DNA from: Rhodobacterales bacterium
GTDB taxonomy: Bacteria > Pseudomonadota > Alphaproteobacteria > Rhodobacterales > Rhodobacteraceae
DNA length: 32,328 nucleotides
Assembly (NCBI GenBank): GCA_013297695.1
Contig: JAAFHX010000021.1
Coordinates: 1-32,328 of the forward strand
Direction of reading: 5' to 3'
Position numbers and translations under genes: made by a program. The stretch's first letter is position 1. The number at the start of each line of letters is the position of its first letter. The notes beneath the pieces were generated by a model, which saw nothing but the letters and a program-made list of their open reading frames with translations, was not told the DNA's origin and searched no databases. Positions 15,509 to 23,574 of this stretch are shown in pieces.

Positions 15509-18500
15509 TTACCGACGGGCCTGAAGCTCCGCCAGCGCCGCCTCGATCCGGGCCTGCATCGGCGAGGGGCCCGAGGGTCCGACGATGCGCAACGCCTCGG
15601 TCAGGTGCCGGACGGCCAGGGTCTTCTTGCGCCTGGACTTTGCCAGCAGCCCGAGGATCATTTCGCTGCGCGCGATGTAATGGCCTTCGGGGTCGAAATG
15701 CGGGTTCGCGCGCACCTGTTCGACGGCTTCGGTGATCTTTCCGGGGCCGTAGATCATCGCCCTGGTCAGGGTCCCGAGGTTGCGCAGCACCATACCCGGC
15801 GAAACCGCCCCCTTGCCGGACAGGATTTCCAGATAGATTTCGCACAGGAACAACCGGTTCCAGTTCGCCGCCGTCGTCGCACCCCGCTCTTCCGACCCGG
15901 CGATGGCCTTCTCGACATGGGCCAGCCCCTCGGCAATCCGCCCTTCCATGGCAAGGGCGATGCCCAGCATCGTGTTCGGCCCGCTGGTGAACATCAGCCA
16001 GCCGTTTTCGACGCAACCGGCAAGGAACTGCCTGACCTCGGTGATTGCCCCCGGCTTTTGCAGCGGCACCAGCGAGGAATGCCGGGCCGCCGAGGCGATG
16101 GCCGTTTCGAACTCCACCCGCGACAGGCGCAGGGCGGCCTGCGACATCTCCAGCGCCGTGCCATAGTCATCGGTGCACATCGCGGTCAGCGCCTTCATGG
16201 CCGTGCCATAGCCAAGCGACCGGGCATCGTTCGTCTGAACGCCGATCTCGATCATCCGGTCCGCCGCCGCGTTCGCCTCGGCAACGCGCCCCCGGCAGAT
16301 CTTGTCCCAGCCCAGGTTGGCCCAGAAATAGTTCTTCAGATAGGCATCGTCGATCCGGTCAAGCGCCGCTTCGGCCTCGCGGCGCTTGGCCTCGAAGACC
16401 TCGGTCGAAAACGGGGCCGTATAGCAGGACAGGGCCATTTCGCTGACCAGCGCATAGGCCGCGGGTTCCGGCCCCCCCAGACGGACCGCCATCGCCGACA
16501 GGTCCTGCTGCACCTGCAGCGCGTCGTGGTATCGGGCGTTGCAGACAAGGCAGGCGATATAGTGGTGCAGGAAATGCACATGGTGGCGGCTGTCGCCATG
16601 ACGGTCCAGGATCGGCCTGACACTGGCGGCAAGGTCGAGCATCGGCCTGACCCGCAGCGAGATGTTCAGGCACAGCGCATATTCGGCCAGCAACGCCACC
16701 AGGGCATCGGGTGCCACAATGGCCGGGTCACGCTGATACAGCGCAAGGGCCTGTTCGAAATAGCGATAGGCCTCGTCCAGCGAAAACACCCCCAGACCCT
16801 TGCCTGCGGCCATTGCCGCGTAGTGAAAGGCGCGGTCGGCGCGACCGGTCTGCGAATAATGGTAGAACAACGTTTCCGCCGCTTCGGACACCCGGCCTTC
16901 GCTGCGCTGTTCCAGCGCCTGCGCGATGGACAGGTGCAGATCGGCCCGCCTGACGGAAAGCAGGCTTTGATAGACCGCATCCCGCAGCAGCACATGCTTG
17001 AAGACATAATCCGAAGAGTCCGGTTCGCGGTGCACGATATCCTGCGACTGCAACCGCTGCAGGGCCGCGCCGATGTCATCGGGATGCCGGATCACGGCAG
17101 ACAACAGGCCGGGATCGAACCGCCGCCCGATGGTGGCCGCCGCCTGCAGCAGCGCGCGGTCATCGGTGGGCAATCGGCCAATTCTGGCGGTCAGCAGGCT
17201 TTCGATGCTGACCGGCAAGCCGCGTTCCCCAAGCGCCGCGTCGAAATCAACTTGGCCACGGTCCACCCGCAGCGCCCCCTGCTGGATCAGAAAGCTGAGG
17301 ATTTCCTCGATGAACAGCGGGTTGCCCCCGGCCCGTTCGGTCAGTTGGCGGATCAGCGCATCCGGCAGGGCATCGACGCCCAGCCGGGTCTGCGCCAGAT
17401 GCGCGATATCGCCCGCCGTCAGTGGTTTCAGCGCGATCGTCCTGATCCGGGGGCTGTTCAGCCAGCCGGGACCGTATTCCGGCCGCCGCGTCGTCGCGAC
17501 CAGCAGGTTGGGCTGCGCCTCTGCGTCGATCAGCCGATGCAGCAGATCCTCGGACGCGCTGTCGATCCAGTGAATGTCCTCCAGTTGCAGCACGACCCTG
17601 CGGACCCGGCACTGCGCCTGCAACAGCGCCAGCAGCAGATCGCGCGTGCGAAGACCGATCAGCACGCCGTCAAGCCCCGCCAGCGCGCCTTCGGTCGGCT
17701 TCAGCCCCAGGAAGTTCAGCAGCAGCGCCAGTGTCTCTGGCGTCAGCAGGCCAGACGCCCGCAGACCCGATTCAAGTTTCTGTTCGATCTCGGCCGGGTC
17801 ATCCTCGCCGGTGACCCCGAACGATCCGCGCAGCACCTCCAGAAAGGGAAAGAATGGAACCTGCCGGCCATCGGGCGAACAGCCGCCCTTGAGCAGCAAA
17901 AGCGGTTCCTCCCGCGCGCGCTGCAGGAATTCGAACACGAGGCGGGTCTTGCCCAGACCCGGTTCGGCAACAAGATCGACGACGCACAGGTCGTCACGCG
18001 ACGCGCGCAGCGCCTTTGCGGCAACCGCCAGTTCCGCCTCACGCCCCACAAGCTGGCTCAGGCCCTGTGCGACCGAGGCATCAAACCGCGTTGCCTTGTC
18101 GCGCATCGACAGAAGCCGCCACAGCTTCTGCGTCTTGGAAACCCCCCTGATCTCGTGTTCGCCATCAAAGCTGACATCGACGAACCACTCCACCAGCCGC
18201 CGCGTGGCATCGCAGATCAGGCAGCCCCTTGCCTGGGCAAGGGCCTGGATGCGTGACGCAAGGTTCACCGTGCTGCCGACCGCGGTCAGCGGCGCGCCGT
18301 CGCCTTCCACGGGTGCCATCACGACAATGCCTGAACTGACGCCCGCGCGCATGCTGGGACGCACCCCGAATTCGGTTTCGATCCCGTCGGCGGCGGTCGC
18401 AAAGGACGACTGGATCGACAGCGCCGCCCGACAGGCCCGCAGCGCCGCATCCTCCTGCGCGTTGGGGATGCCGAAGACCGCCATGATGCTGTCTCCGGCA

Positions 18501-18703
18501 AAGGACCGCACCGTGCCGCCCTGCGCCTTCACGGCATCGCTCAGCCGATCATAGATCATGCGCGTGAAGGGAACGGCCCTTTCCTCGCCAAGCTGCTCTA
18601 CAATTGCCGTGTAACCGACCATGTCCGTGAAAAGCACAGACACCTGTCGCCTTTCACTGGGATGCATCTGCTGGTTCAAGGAATTGTCCATCGCCTTGGG
18701 CAT
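15509..18703 (-). CDS. Adenylate/guanylate cyclase - AAA ATPase - TPR signalling protein
   Basis: This large cytosolic protein (1064 aa from the chosen start) begins with a class III cyclase domain at residues 17-200. Metal-binding Asp27 (VLFTDMVGY) and Asp71 (FAGDSIMAVFG) and the catalytic Asn/Arg pair in VNLASR are present, so it could make cAMP or cGMP. An AAA/NB-ARC-like ATPase follows, with Walker A at AEPGLGKTR (Lys252) and Walker B at LQLEDIHWID (residues 372-381). The last 450 residues are helical repeats of the TPR type. Such architecture suits a sensor whose input is unknown. The frame stays open upstream to 18850, but that extension is Cys/Arg-rich and unlike the family. Starts at 18703, 18691 or 18667 are all possible because none has a strong ribosome binding site. 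Confidence 0.88.
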   Translation of the reverse strand: MPKAMDNSLNQQMHPSERRQVSVLFTDMVGYTAIVEQLGEERAVPFTRMIYDRLSDAVKAQGGTVRSFAGDSIMAVFGIPNAQEDAALRACRAALSIQSSFATAADGIETEFGVRPSMRAGVSSGIVVMAPVEGDGAPLTAVGSTVNLASRIQALAQARGCLICDATRRLVEWFVDVSFDGEHEIRGVSKTQKLWRLLSMRDKATRFDASVAQGLSQLVGREAELAVAAKALRASRDDLCVVDLVAEPGLGKTRLVFEFLQRAREEPLLLLKGGCSPDGRQVPFFPFLEVLRGSFGVTGEDDPAEIEQKLESGLRASGLLTPETLALLLNFLGLKPTEGALAGLDGVLIGLRTRDLLLALLQAQCRVRRVVLQLEDIHWIDSASEDLLHRLIDAEAQPNLLVATTRRPEYGPGWLNSPRIRTIALKPLTAGDIAHLAQTRLGVDALPDALIRQLTERAGGNPLFIEEILSFLIQQGALRVDRGQVDFDAALGERGLPVSIESLLTARIGRLPTDDRALLQAAATIGRRFDPGLLSAVIRHPDDIGAALQRLQSQDIVHREPDSSDYVFKHVLLRDAVYQSLLSVRRADLHLSIAQALEQRSEGRVSEAAETLFYHYSQTGRADRAFHYAAMAAGKGLGVFSLDEAYRYFEQALALYQRDPAIVAPDALVALLAEYALCLNISLRVRPMLDLAASVRPILDRHGDSRHHVHFLHHYIACLVCNARYHDALQVQQDLSAMAVRLGGPEPAAYALVSEMALSCYTAPFSTEVFEAKRREAEAALDRIDDAYLKNYFWANLGWDKICRGRVAEANAAADRMIEIGVQTNDARSLGYGTAMKALTAMCTDDYGTALEMSQAALRLSRVEFETAIASAARHSSLVPLQKPGAITEVRQFLAGCVENGWLMFTSGPNTMLGIALAMEGRIAEGLAHVEKAIAGSEERGATTAANWNRLFLCEIYLEILSGKGAVSPGMVLRNLGTLTRAMIYGPGKITEAVEQVRANPHFDPEGHYIARSEMILGLLAKSRRKKTLAVRHLTEALRIVGPSGPSPMQARIEAALAELQARR

Positions 18704-18840
18704 CGTGGAAGGTAACCTGATTCGGCACGATGGCAAACGATATGCGGCGCGGTCGGACGGCCCGAATGACCGTCGCTGCGCCGTTGTTGACCGGTCGGCG
18801 TGCCCGACAGCGCACAGCGCACACCCTTTGGTTGCAGGCA

Positions 18841-18857
18841 CACAACCCATGGTTGTG
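18841..18857. repeat. Perfect 17-bp palindrome upstream of the cyclase gene
   Basis: CACAACC and GGTTGTG flank a three-base centre, and a further GGTTG stands at 18830-18834. It lies about 140 bp upstream of the cyclase start and 63 nt past the tRNA 3' end. It could be a regulator site for the cyclase gene or a tRNA terminator hairpin without a T run. The rest of 18704-18919 shows nothing I recognise. Confidence 0.6.
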
Positions 18858-18919
18858 ATCCCGATTTCGGCACCGATCCGGACCGCACCCTTCGGGCGTT
18901 GCGCAGGCAGAGGTCGGGA

Positions 18920-18994
18920 TGGTGCCGGATGAGGGGATTGAACCCCCGACCTTCGGTTTACAAAACCGCTGCTCTACCGCTGAGCTAATCCGGC
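18920..18994 (-). tRNA. tRNA-Thr (anticodon TGT)
   Basis: Read on the minus strand, the sequence folds as a standard tRNA. The acceptor stem GCCGGAT pairs with ATCCGGC, the D arm reads GCTC...GAGC and the anticodon loop is TTTGTAA, giving UGU. The T arm is GGGGG-TTCAATC-CCCTC, with discriminator A and an encoded CCA at 18922-18920. The outermost anticodon-stem pair is a G-A mismatch. It is transcribed in the same direction as the cyclase gene. Confidence 0.97.
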
Positions 18995-19221
18995 CCTTCG
19001 TGCAGCACCCCGACCCTCGCCGACCGGACCCGGACGGGGTCGGGCGGACGCCTGGCGGAGCCCCGTGCCTGCCGGTGTCGGCGGGCAAGCGTGGATGCAC
19101 GGCGGGGTGTCTAGCATCGGTCAGGCGGCACCGCAATGGGGTGGCTTGGCCGGGAACCGCCAGCCCCTGAGGCGGCCGACCATGGGGCGCAGAAAGAACC
19201 CCCTTGCCCGACAGGCTGGGG

Positions 19222-19232
19222 TTGTCATACCA
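19222..19232. promoter_or_regulatory. Candidate GntR/FadR-family operator before the apiose operon
   Basis: TTGTCATACCA fits the general FadR-subfamily half-site pattern T-N-GT-N3-AC-N-A. It lies 44 nt upstream of the first gene of the operon, whose second gene encodes a GntR/FadR regulator. TTGTCA (19222-19227) could also be the -35 box, so binding there would repress. No strong -10 is visible. The 281-nt gap from the tRNA (18995) to the first gene holds nothing else I can name. Confidence 0.45.
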
Positions 19233-19275
19233 GTACAGGCGACAGACATCGGATGCAGCAGACGGGGGCAGCAGC

Positions 19276-20118
19276 ATGGCAAGATCGGTGGCGGTGTTCG
19301 GGGCGGGCGGCAAGATGGGCTTTCGTGTGGCGCGCAAGCTGGCCGAGGCCGGCCATGACATGCGTGCGGTCGAAATCGGCGAGACTGGCCGCGCCCGTCT
19401 GGCCGAGGCAGGCATAGGCGCGATGACCGAAATCGAGGGTCTGGCAGGGGCCGAAGTCGTCGTGCTGGCCCTGCCCGACAACATCATCGGCAAGGTCGCC
19501 ACCGCCATCGCACCGCAGCTTGCCCCCGGCACGATGGTCCTGATCCTGGATGCGGCAGCACCCTATGCCGATGTGCTGCCCAGGGACCGGCCCGACCTGA
19601 CCTATTTCGTCGGCCATCCCTGCCACCCGCCGCTGTACAATGACGAAACCGACTGGGCTGCGCGCCGCGACTATCACGGCGGCGTGGCGAAACAGGCCAT
19701 CGTCTGCGCCCTGATGCAGGGACCCGAGGCGCATTACGCGCTTGGCGTGGAAATCTGCCGGGCCATGTGGTCGCCGGTGACGCGCGTGCACCGGGTGACG
19801 GTCGAGCAACTGGCGATCCTGGAACCCGGCCTTTCGGAAATGGTGGCGATGGCGATGGTCGATGTGATGAGCCTGGCCGTGGACGAATGCGCCACGAAAT
19901 ACGGCATCGACCGCGAGGCGGCGCAGGATTTCCTGATCGGGCACCTGAATGTGGAAATCGCGATGTGGTTCGGGTTCTCGCCCAAGGTTCCGTCGGACGC
20001 GGCGATGCTGGTGCAGGAATTCGGCAAGCAACTGATCATGAAGGATAACTGGCGCGAGGTTCTCAGCCCTGCGATGGTGCGCAAGGGCGCGGATCTGATT
20101 GTGCACGGCAAGGGCTGA
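19276..20118 (+). CDS. apnO: D-apionate oxidoisomerase (predicted)
   Basis: This 280-residue NAD-dependent enzyme has a Rossmann site at its N-terminus (VAVFGAGGKMGFRVARKLAEAG) and a 6-phosphogluconate/3-hydroxyisobutyrate dehydrogenase-like helical C-terminus. GHPCHPPLYNDE and FGFSPKVPSDAAMLVQEFGK are features of the apionate oxidoisomerase group as I know it. The reaction would be oxidation plus rearrangement of D-apionate to 3-oxo-isoapionate. The call rests on family resemblance together with the neighbours, which supply the steps before and after. The ATG at 19276 lies directly before the Rossmann strand and has GGGGGC upstream; a longer in-frame start at 19204 has no support. It is the first gene of the operon and 9 nt precede the regulator. 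Confidence 0.82.
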   Translation: MARSVAVFGAGGKMGFRVARKLAEAGHDMRAVEIGETGRARLAEAGIGAMTEIEGLAGAEVVVLALPDNIIGKVATAIAPQLAPGTMVLILDAAAPYADVLPRDRPDLTYFVGHPCHPPLYNDETDWAARRDYHGGVAKQAIVCALMQGPEAHYALGVEICRAMWSPVTRVHRVTVEQLAILEPGLSEMVAMAMVDVMSLAVDECATKYGIDREAAQDFLIGHLNVEIAMWFGFSPKVPSDAAMLVQEFGKQLIMKDNWREVLSPAMVRKGADLIVHGKG

Positions 20119-20127
20119 GCCGCCGCC

Positions 20128-20844
20128 ATGCAGACCCCGGGGCCAGCCAGCCAGAAGCGCAAGCTGTCGGACGATGTCCGGGTGCGGCTGCTGGCGATGA
20201 TCGAAGGGGGCCGCACCCGGCCCGGCGACCCCTTGCCCTCGGAACGCGAATTGATGGACCAACTGGGCGTCGGTCGCCCGGTGATCCGCGAGGCGATGCA
20301 GGCGCTGGAACAGGCCGGGCTGATCGAAATCCGGCACGGCGAACGCGCGCGGGTGGCCGAACCGTCGGTCGGCCGGATGGTCGATCAGGTGTCGCAGTCG
20401 ATGAAGCATCTGCTCATCCATTCCCCCGCCACGCTGGAGCATCTGAAAGAGGCGCGACTGACCTTCGAGATGGAGATGGCCCGCATGGCCGCCCGCCGCG
20501 CGGGGCCGAGCGACCTTGACCGGCTGGCCGAGACGGTGGCCGAACAGGCATCAGCCCTGGCCGAGCCGCGCCGGTTCCGCCTGCTGGACGGGCGGTTCCA
20601 CCGCGACATCGCGGCGATCAGCGGCAACCCGATCTGGGCCGCGCTGTCGGATGCGCTGTTCCGCTGGCTGAACGACTTTCACGTCGATCTGGTGTCGGTG
20701 CCGGGGGCCGAAGCCCTGACCCTGGCCGAACACCGCGACATCATCGCGGCCATCGCATCCGGCAATGCAGACCGGGCGGCGGCGATGATGGCCGACCACC
20801 TGAACCGCGCGAACGATCTGTATCGCAAGGCGGCAAGGGGCTGA
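20128..20844 (+). CDS. GntR/FadR-family transcriptional regulator
   Basis: This 238-residue regulator has an N-terminal winged helix (residues 15-80) with the GntR signature DPLPSERELMDQLGVGRPVIREAM and wing residues IEIRHGERARVAE. Residues 95-235 form an all-helical FCD ligand domain. DGRFHRDI, AEHRDIIAAI and ADHLNRA supply the Asp and His residues that usually hold a metal and a carboxylate ligand. An acidic pathway intermediate such as D-apionate would be a plausible inducer. It sits inside the operon it probably controls, 9 nt after apnO and 13 nt before apnL. The candidate operator is at 19222-19232. Confidence 0.93.
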   Translation: MQTPGPASQKRKLSDDVRVRLLAMIEGGRTRPGDPLPSERELMDQLGVGRPVIREAMQALEQAGLIEIRHGERARVAEPSVGRMVDQVSQSMKHLLIHSPATLEHLKEARLTFEMEMARMAARRAGPSDLDRLAETVAEQASALAEPRRFRLLDGRFHRDIAAISGNPIWAALSDALFRWLNDFHVDLVSVPGAEALTLAEHRDIIAAIASGNADRAAAMMADHLNRANDLYRKAARG

Positions 20845-20857
20845 AGGCAAGGCTGGT

Positions 20858-22549
20858 ATGATGACTGAACAAGACCCGGACGGCTTTGGCGGCAGCCGCC
20901 GCATCACGGCGGGGGGGCTGTCGGCGCTGATCGTCGAGGGCGACCTGCGGCGGCTGACCTTTGGCGGAACCGAGGTTCTGCGCCGCATCGGCACGCCGGT
21001 GCGTGATCCGTCCTGGGGCACCTTTGCGGTCCGCACCACCGCCGAAACGCTGGACCCGCTGCGCCATGTCCGTACCTTTGCGGCTTTAGACGGCGCGTTC
21101 GACGGGCAGTTGACCATCACGCTGGACGCCCCCGAACCCGGGCGCGGCGGGCTGACGGCGGACCTGACGCTGACCGCGCGCCGGGCGCTGCGGGTCAATC
21201 GCGCGGGGTTTACCCTGCTGCATCCCATAGCGGGCGTGGCGGGCACCGCGGTGGCCGTGACCCACCCCGATGGCCGAACCACGACCACCCGCTTTCCGCT
21301 GCATATCAGCCCCGGCCAGCCTGCCCGGGACATCGCCGGCCTGTCCCACCGGATCGGCCCGGTCGAGGTTGACATCCGCATGGAAGGCGAGGTGTTCGAG
21401 ATGGAGGATCAGCGCAACTGGTCCGACGCCTCGTTCAAGACCTATTGCCGCCCGCTGTCCCTGCCCCGCCCCTATGACCTTGGCGGCGGAGAGACGGTGC
21501 ATCAGCGCCTGCGGATCACCCTGACCCAGACTGCGGGCGCGATGCCTGCGCCTGCCGCAGCGCCGCGCCGGGGCCGGATGCCCCAGGTCCTGCTGGCCAG
21601 CGACGGCGCTGCGGCCCCTGACGCTGGCCCTGCCGGCCTTCTGTTGCGCGTCACCGGACAGACACCCGACAGTGTGCTGTCCGGGCTGCGCCCCGTGGCG
21701 CTGGAGGTCGTGTGCGCCGACGAGGCCGACCTGGCCCGCACGCTGGACCGCTGCCGGGCCGCCGGAATCGCGCCCGCGCGCGTCACGGCCCTGCCCGCCG
21801 CCTACCTGCAAAGCCATCAGCCCGAAGGCCCCTGGCCCGAGGGCATGACGCCGGGCGAGGCGATCCCCCTGCTGCGCGCGGCCTTCCCTGCGGCGATGAT
21901 CGGCGCAGGCAGCCTGACCAACTTCACCGAATTCAACCGCTGCCGCCCCGACCCCGCGACCTGCGACTTTGGCACCTTCGGCAATACCGCCATCGTGCAT
22001 GCCGCCGACGACCTGTCGGTGATCGAGACGCTGGAGGCCCTGCCGCAGATCCTTGTCGGCGCCCATGCGATCATGGGCGGCACGCCGCTGCATCTGGGGC
22101 TAATCTCGATCGGCATGCGGTCGAACCCCTATGGTGCGGGCGTGGTGCCCAACCCCGAAGGCATGCGCCTGCCGATGGCCATGGCCGACCCCCGGCAGAA
22201 GACGGTCTTTGCCGCCGCCTATGCCGTTGGCGTGCTCGCCGCAGCCGTGGCGGGCGGGGTGGACAGCCTCGCGCTGGCCATGACCGACGGCCCGCTTGGC
22301 GCGACCGGGCGACCGCTGGCGCGGGTCATCGCGGGGGCAGTGGCGCTTGCGGGGGCAGAGATGACCGTGACCGGTGAAGGCGGCCTGTTCCGGCTGGATG
22401 GCGACAGAGGCGGGATGATGGCCAACCTGTCGCAAGGTCCGGTGCCCCATGGGGGCGGCCAGCGCCTGACCGACCGGGGGCCGGTGGTCACGGCGGGCGA
22501 CGGGGAACTGGCCCCCGGCGAGGTCCTTCTGTGGGGGGATGCCGCATGA
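20858..22549 (+). CDS. apnL: D-apionate lactonase (predicted)
   Basis: The 563-residue protein resembles the D-apionate lactonase family, which opens D-apionolactone to D-apionate. Recognisable segments are GGLSALIVEGDLRRLTFGG and RRIGTPVRDPSWGT near the start. FTEFNRCRPDPATCDFGTFG and IVHAADDLSVIETLEALP lie in the centre, and ISIGMRSNPYG with MAMADPRQKTVFAAAYAVG near the C-terminus. The layout suggests a beta-rich N-terminal part, a TIM-barrel-like centre and a small C-terminal domain. The assignment is helped by its position between the regulator and the dehydrogenase. The start is Met-Met with AAGGC and AAGGCTGG just upstream. Its stop overlaps the next start as ATGA. Confidence 0.82.
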   Translation: MMTEQDPDGFGGSRRITAGGLSALIVEGDLRRLTFGGTEVLRRIGTPVRDPSWGTFAVRTTAETLDPLRHVRTFAALDGAFDGQLTITLDAPEPGRGGLTADLTLTARRALRVNRAGFTLLHPIAGVAGTAVAVTHPDGRTTTTRFPLHISPGQPARDIAGLSHRIGPVEVDIRMEGEVFEMEDQRNWSDASFKTYCRPLSLPRPYDLGGGETVHQRLRITLTQTAGAMPAPAAAPRRGRMPQVLLASDGAAAPDAGPAGLLLRVTGQTPDSVLSGLRPVALEVVCADEADLARTLDRCRAAGIAPARVTALPAAYLQSHQPEGPWPEGMTPGEAIPLLRAAFPAAMIGAGSLTNFTEFNRCRPDPATCDFGTFGNTAIVHAADDLSVIETLEALPQILVGAHAIMGGTPLHLGLISIGMRSNPYGAGVVPNPEGMRLPMAMADPRQKTVFAAAYAVGVLAAAVAGGVDSLALAMTDGPLGATGRPLARVIAGAVALAGAEMTVTGEGGLFRLDGDRGGMMANLSQGPVPHGGGQRLTDRGPVVTAGDGELAPGEVLLWGDAA

Positions 22550-23574
22550 CCGCGCGCGGGGTGCTGATCGGCTGCGGCTTCTTTGCCCGCAACCACATGC
22601 AGGCCTGGGCCGAGACGCCGGGCACGCAGATCGTCGCCGTCTGCGACCTTGACCCCGGCAAGGCCGCGACCTTTGCGCGCGACTTCGGCGCGACCGCCTT
22701 CACCGATGCGCGGGTGATGCTGGACGCGGTGCGCCCGGATTTCACCGATATTGCCACCACGGTCGGATCGCACCGCGCGCTGGTGGAACTCGCCGCGCCC
22801 CGCTGCGGGCTGGTGATCTGCCAGAAGCCGCTGGCCGAAACGCTGGAGGATGCGCAGGCAATGGTCTTGGCCTGCAAAGCACAGGGCATCCCTTTTCTGG
22901 TGCACGAGAATTTTCGCTGGCAGGCACCCTACAGGGCGCTGCGCCGTGCGCTGGACGACCACGCCATCGGCACCCCGCAGTTCCTGCGCCTGACCTTCCG
23001 GCACGCCCATGACATCTATGCCAACCAGCCCTATCTGGCCAAGGTTCAGGACCTTGCGCTGACCGATGTAGGGCTGCACCTGTTCGACATGGCACGGTTC
23101 CTGATGGGCGATGTGGTGCAGGTTGCCTGCCAGACACAGCGGCTGAATGCGCGGGTCACGGGGCAGGATGCCTTCACCGCCCTGCTGCGGCACCGCTCGG
23201 GCGCGGTGACAAGTGTCGAATGCAGTTTCCACAGCGCCCGCACACCCGACCCCTTTCCGCAGACGCTGGCGCTGCTGGAAGGGTCGGGCGGCACACTGGA
23301 CCTCGGCCCGGGCTATCGGCTGGACCTGCACCGCGACGGCACGGTGACCACCACCGACGTGGAGCCGCCCGTTCCCGCCTGGGGTGCGCGGCCCTGGCAC
23401 CTGATCCAGGACTCGGTGCTGGCCTTTCAGCGCCATGTGGCCGAGGTGCTGACAGGCCGCGCCGAACCGCAGCCGTCAGGCGCGGACAACATGGAAACGC
23501 TGACAGTGACGCTGGCGGCAATCCGGTCGGCGGCGACCGGGCAGACGGTGCGTCTGGACGGAGGCAGGGAATGA
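22546..23574 (+). CDS. apsD: D-apiose dehydrogenase, Gfo/Idh/MocA family (predicted)
   Basis: This 342-residue NAD-dependent sugar dehydrogenase has a Rossmann site at residues 5-20 (GVLIGCGFFARNHMQAW). The family lysine lies in CQKPLAETL, matching the EKP motif, and LTDVGLHLFDMARFLMG resembles the usual D-x-G-x-H-x-x-D catalytic block. In this operon the likely reaction is oxidation of D-apiose to D-apionolactone. The family alone would not give the substrate; the call depends on apnL, apnO and the RuBisCO-like gene beside it. It starts at the ATG overlapping the apnL stop and ends with an ATGA overlap to the next gene, so the run is translationally coupled. Confidence 0.85.
   Translation: MTARGVLIGCGFFARNHMQAWAETPGTQIVAVCDLDPGKAATFARDFGATAFTDARVMLDAVRPDFTDIATTVGSHRALVELAAPRCGLVICQKPLAETLEDAQAMVLACKAQGIPFLVHENFRWQAPYRALRRALDDHAIGTPQFLRLTFRHAHDIYANQPYLAKVQDLALTDVGLHLFDMARFLMGDVVQVACQTQRLNARVTGQDAFTALLRHRSGAVTSVECSFHSARTPDPFPQTLALLEGSGGTLDLGPGYRLDLHRDGTVTTTDVEPPVPAWGARPWHLIQDSVLAFQRHVAEVLTGRAEPQPSGADNMETLTVTLAAIRSAATGQTVRLDGGRE

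Noticed and set aside
13977-16016. Minus-strand frame of 679 codons across the DyP gene and the end of the cyclase gene
   Set aside because: It overlaps two recognised genes in other frames and shows no family features.
15248-18256. Open frame of about 1000 codons on the plus strand opposite the cyclase-ATPase gene
   Set aside because: It mirrors the codon structure of the real gene, has no recognisable domain and crosses the end of the DyP gene.
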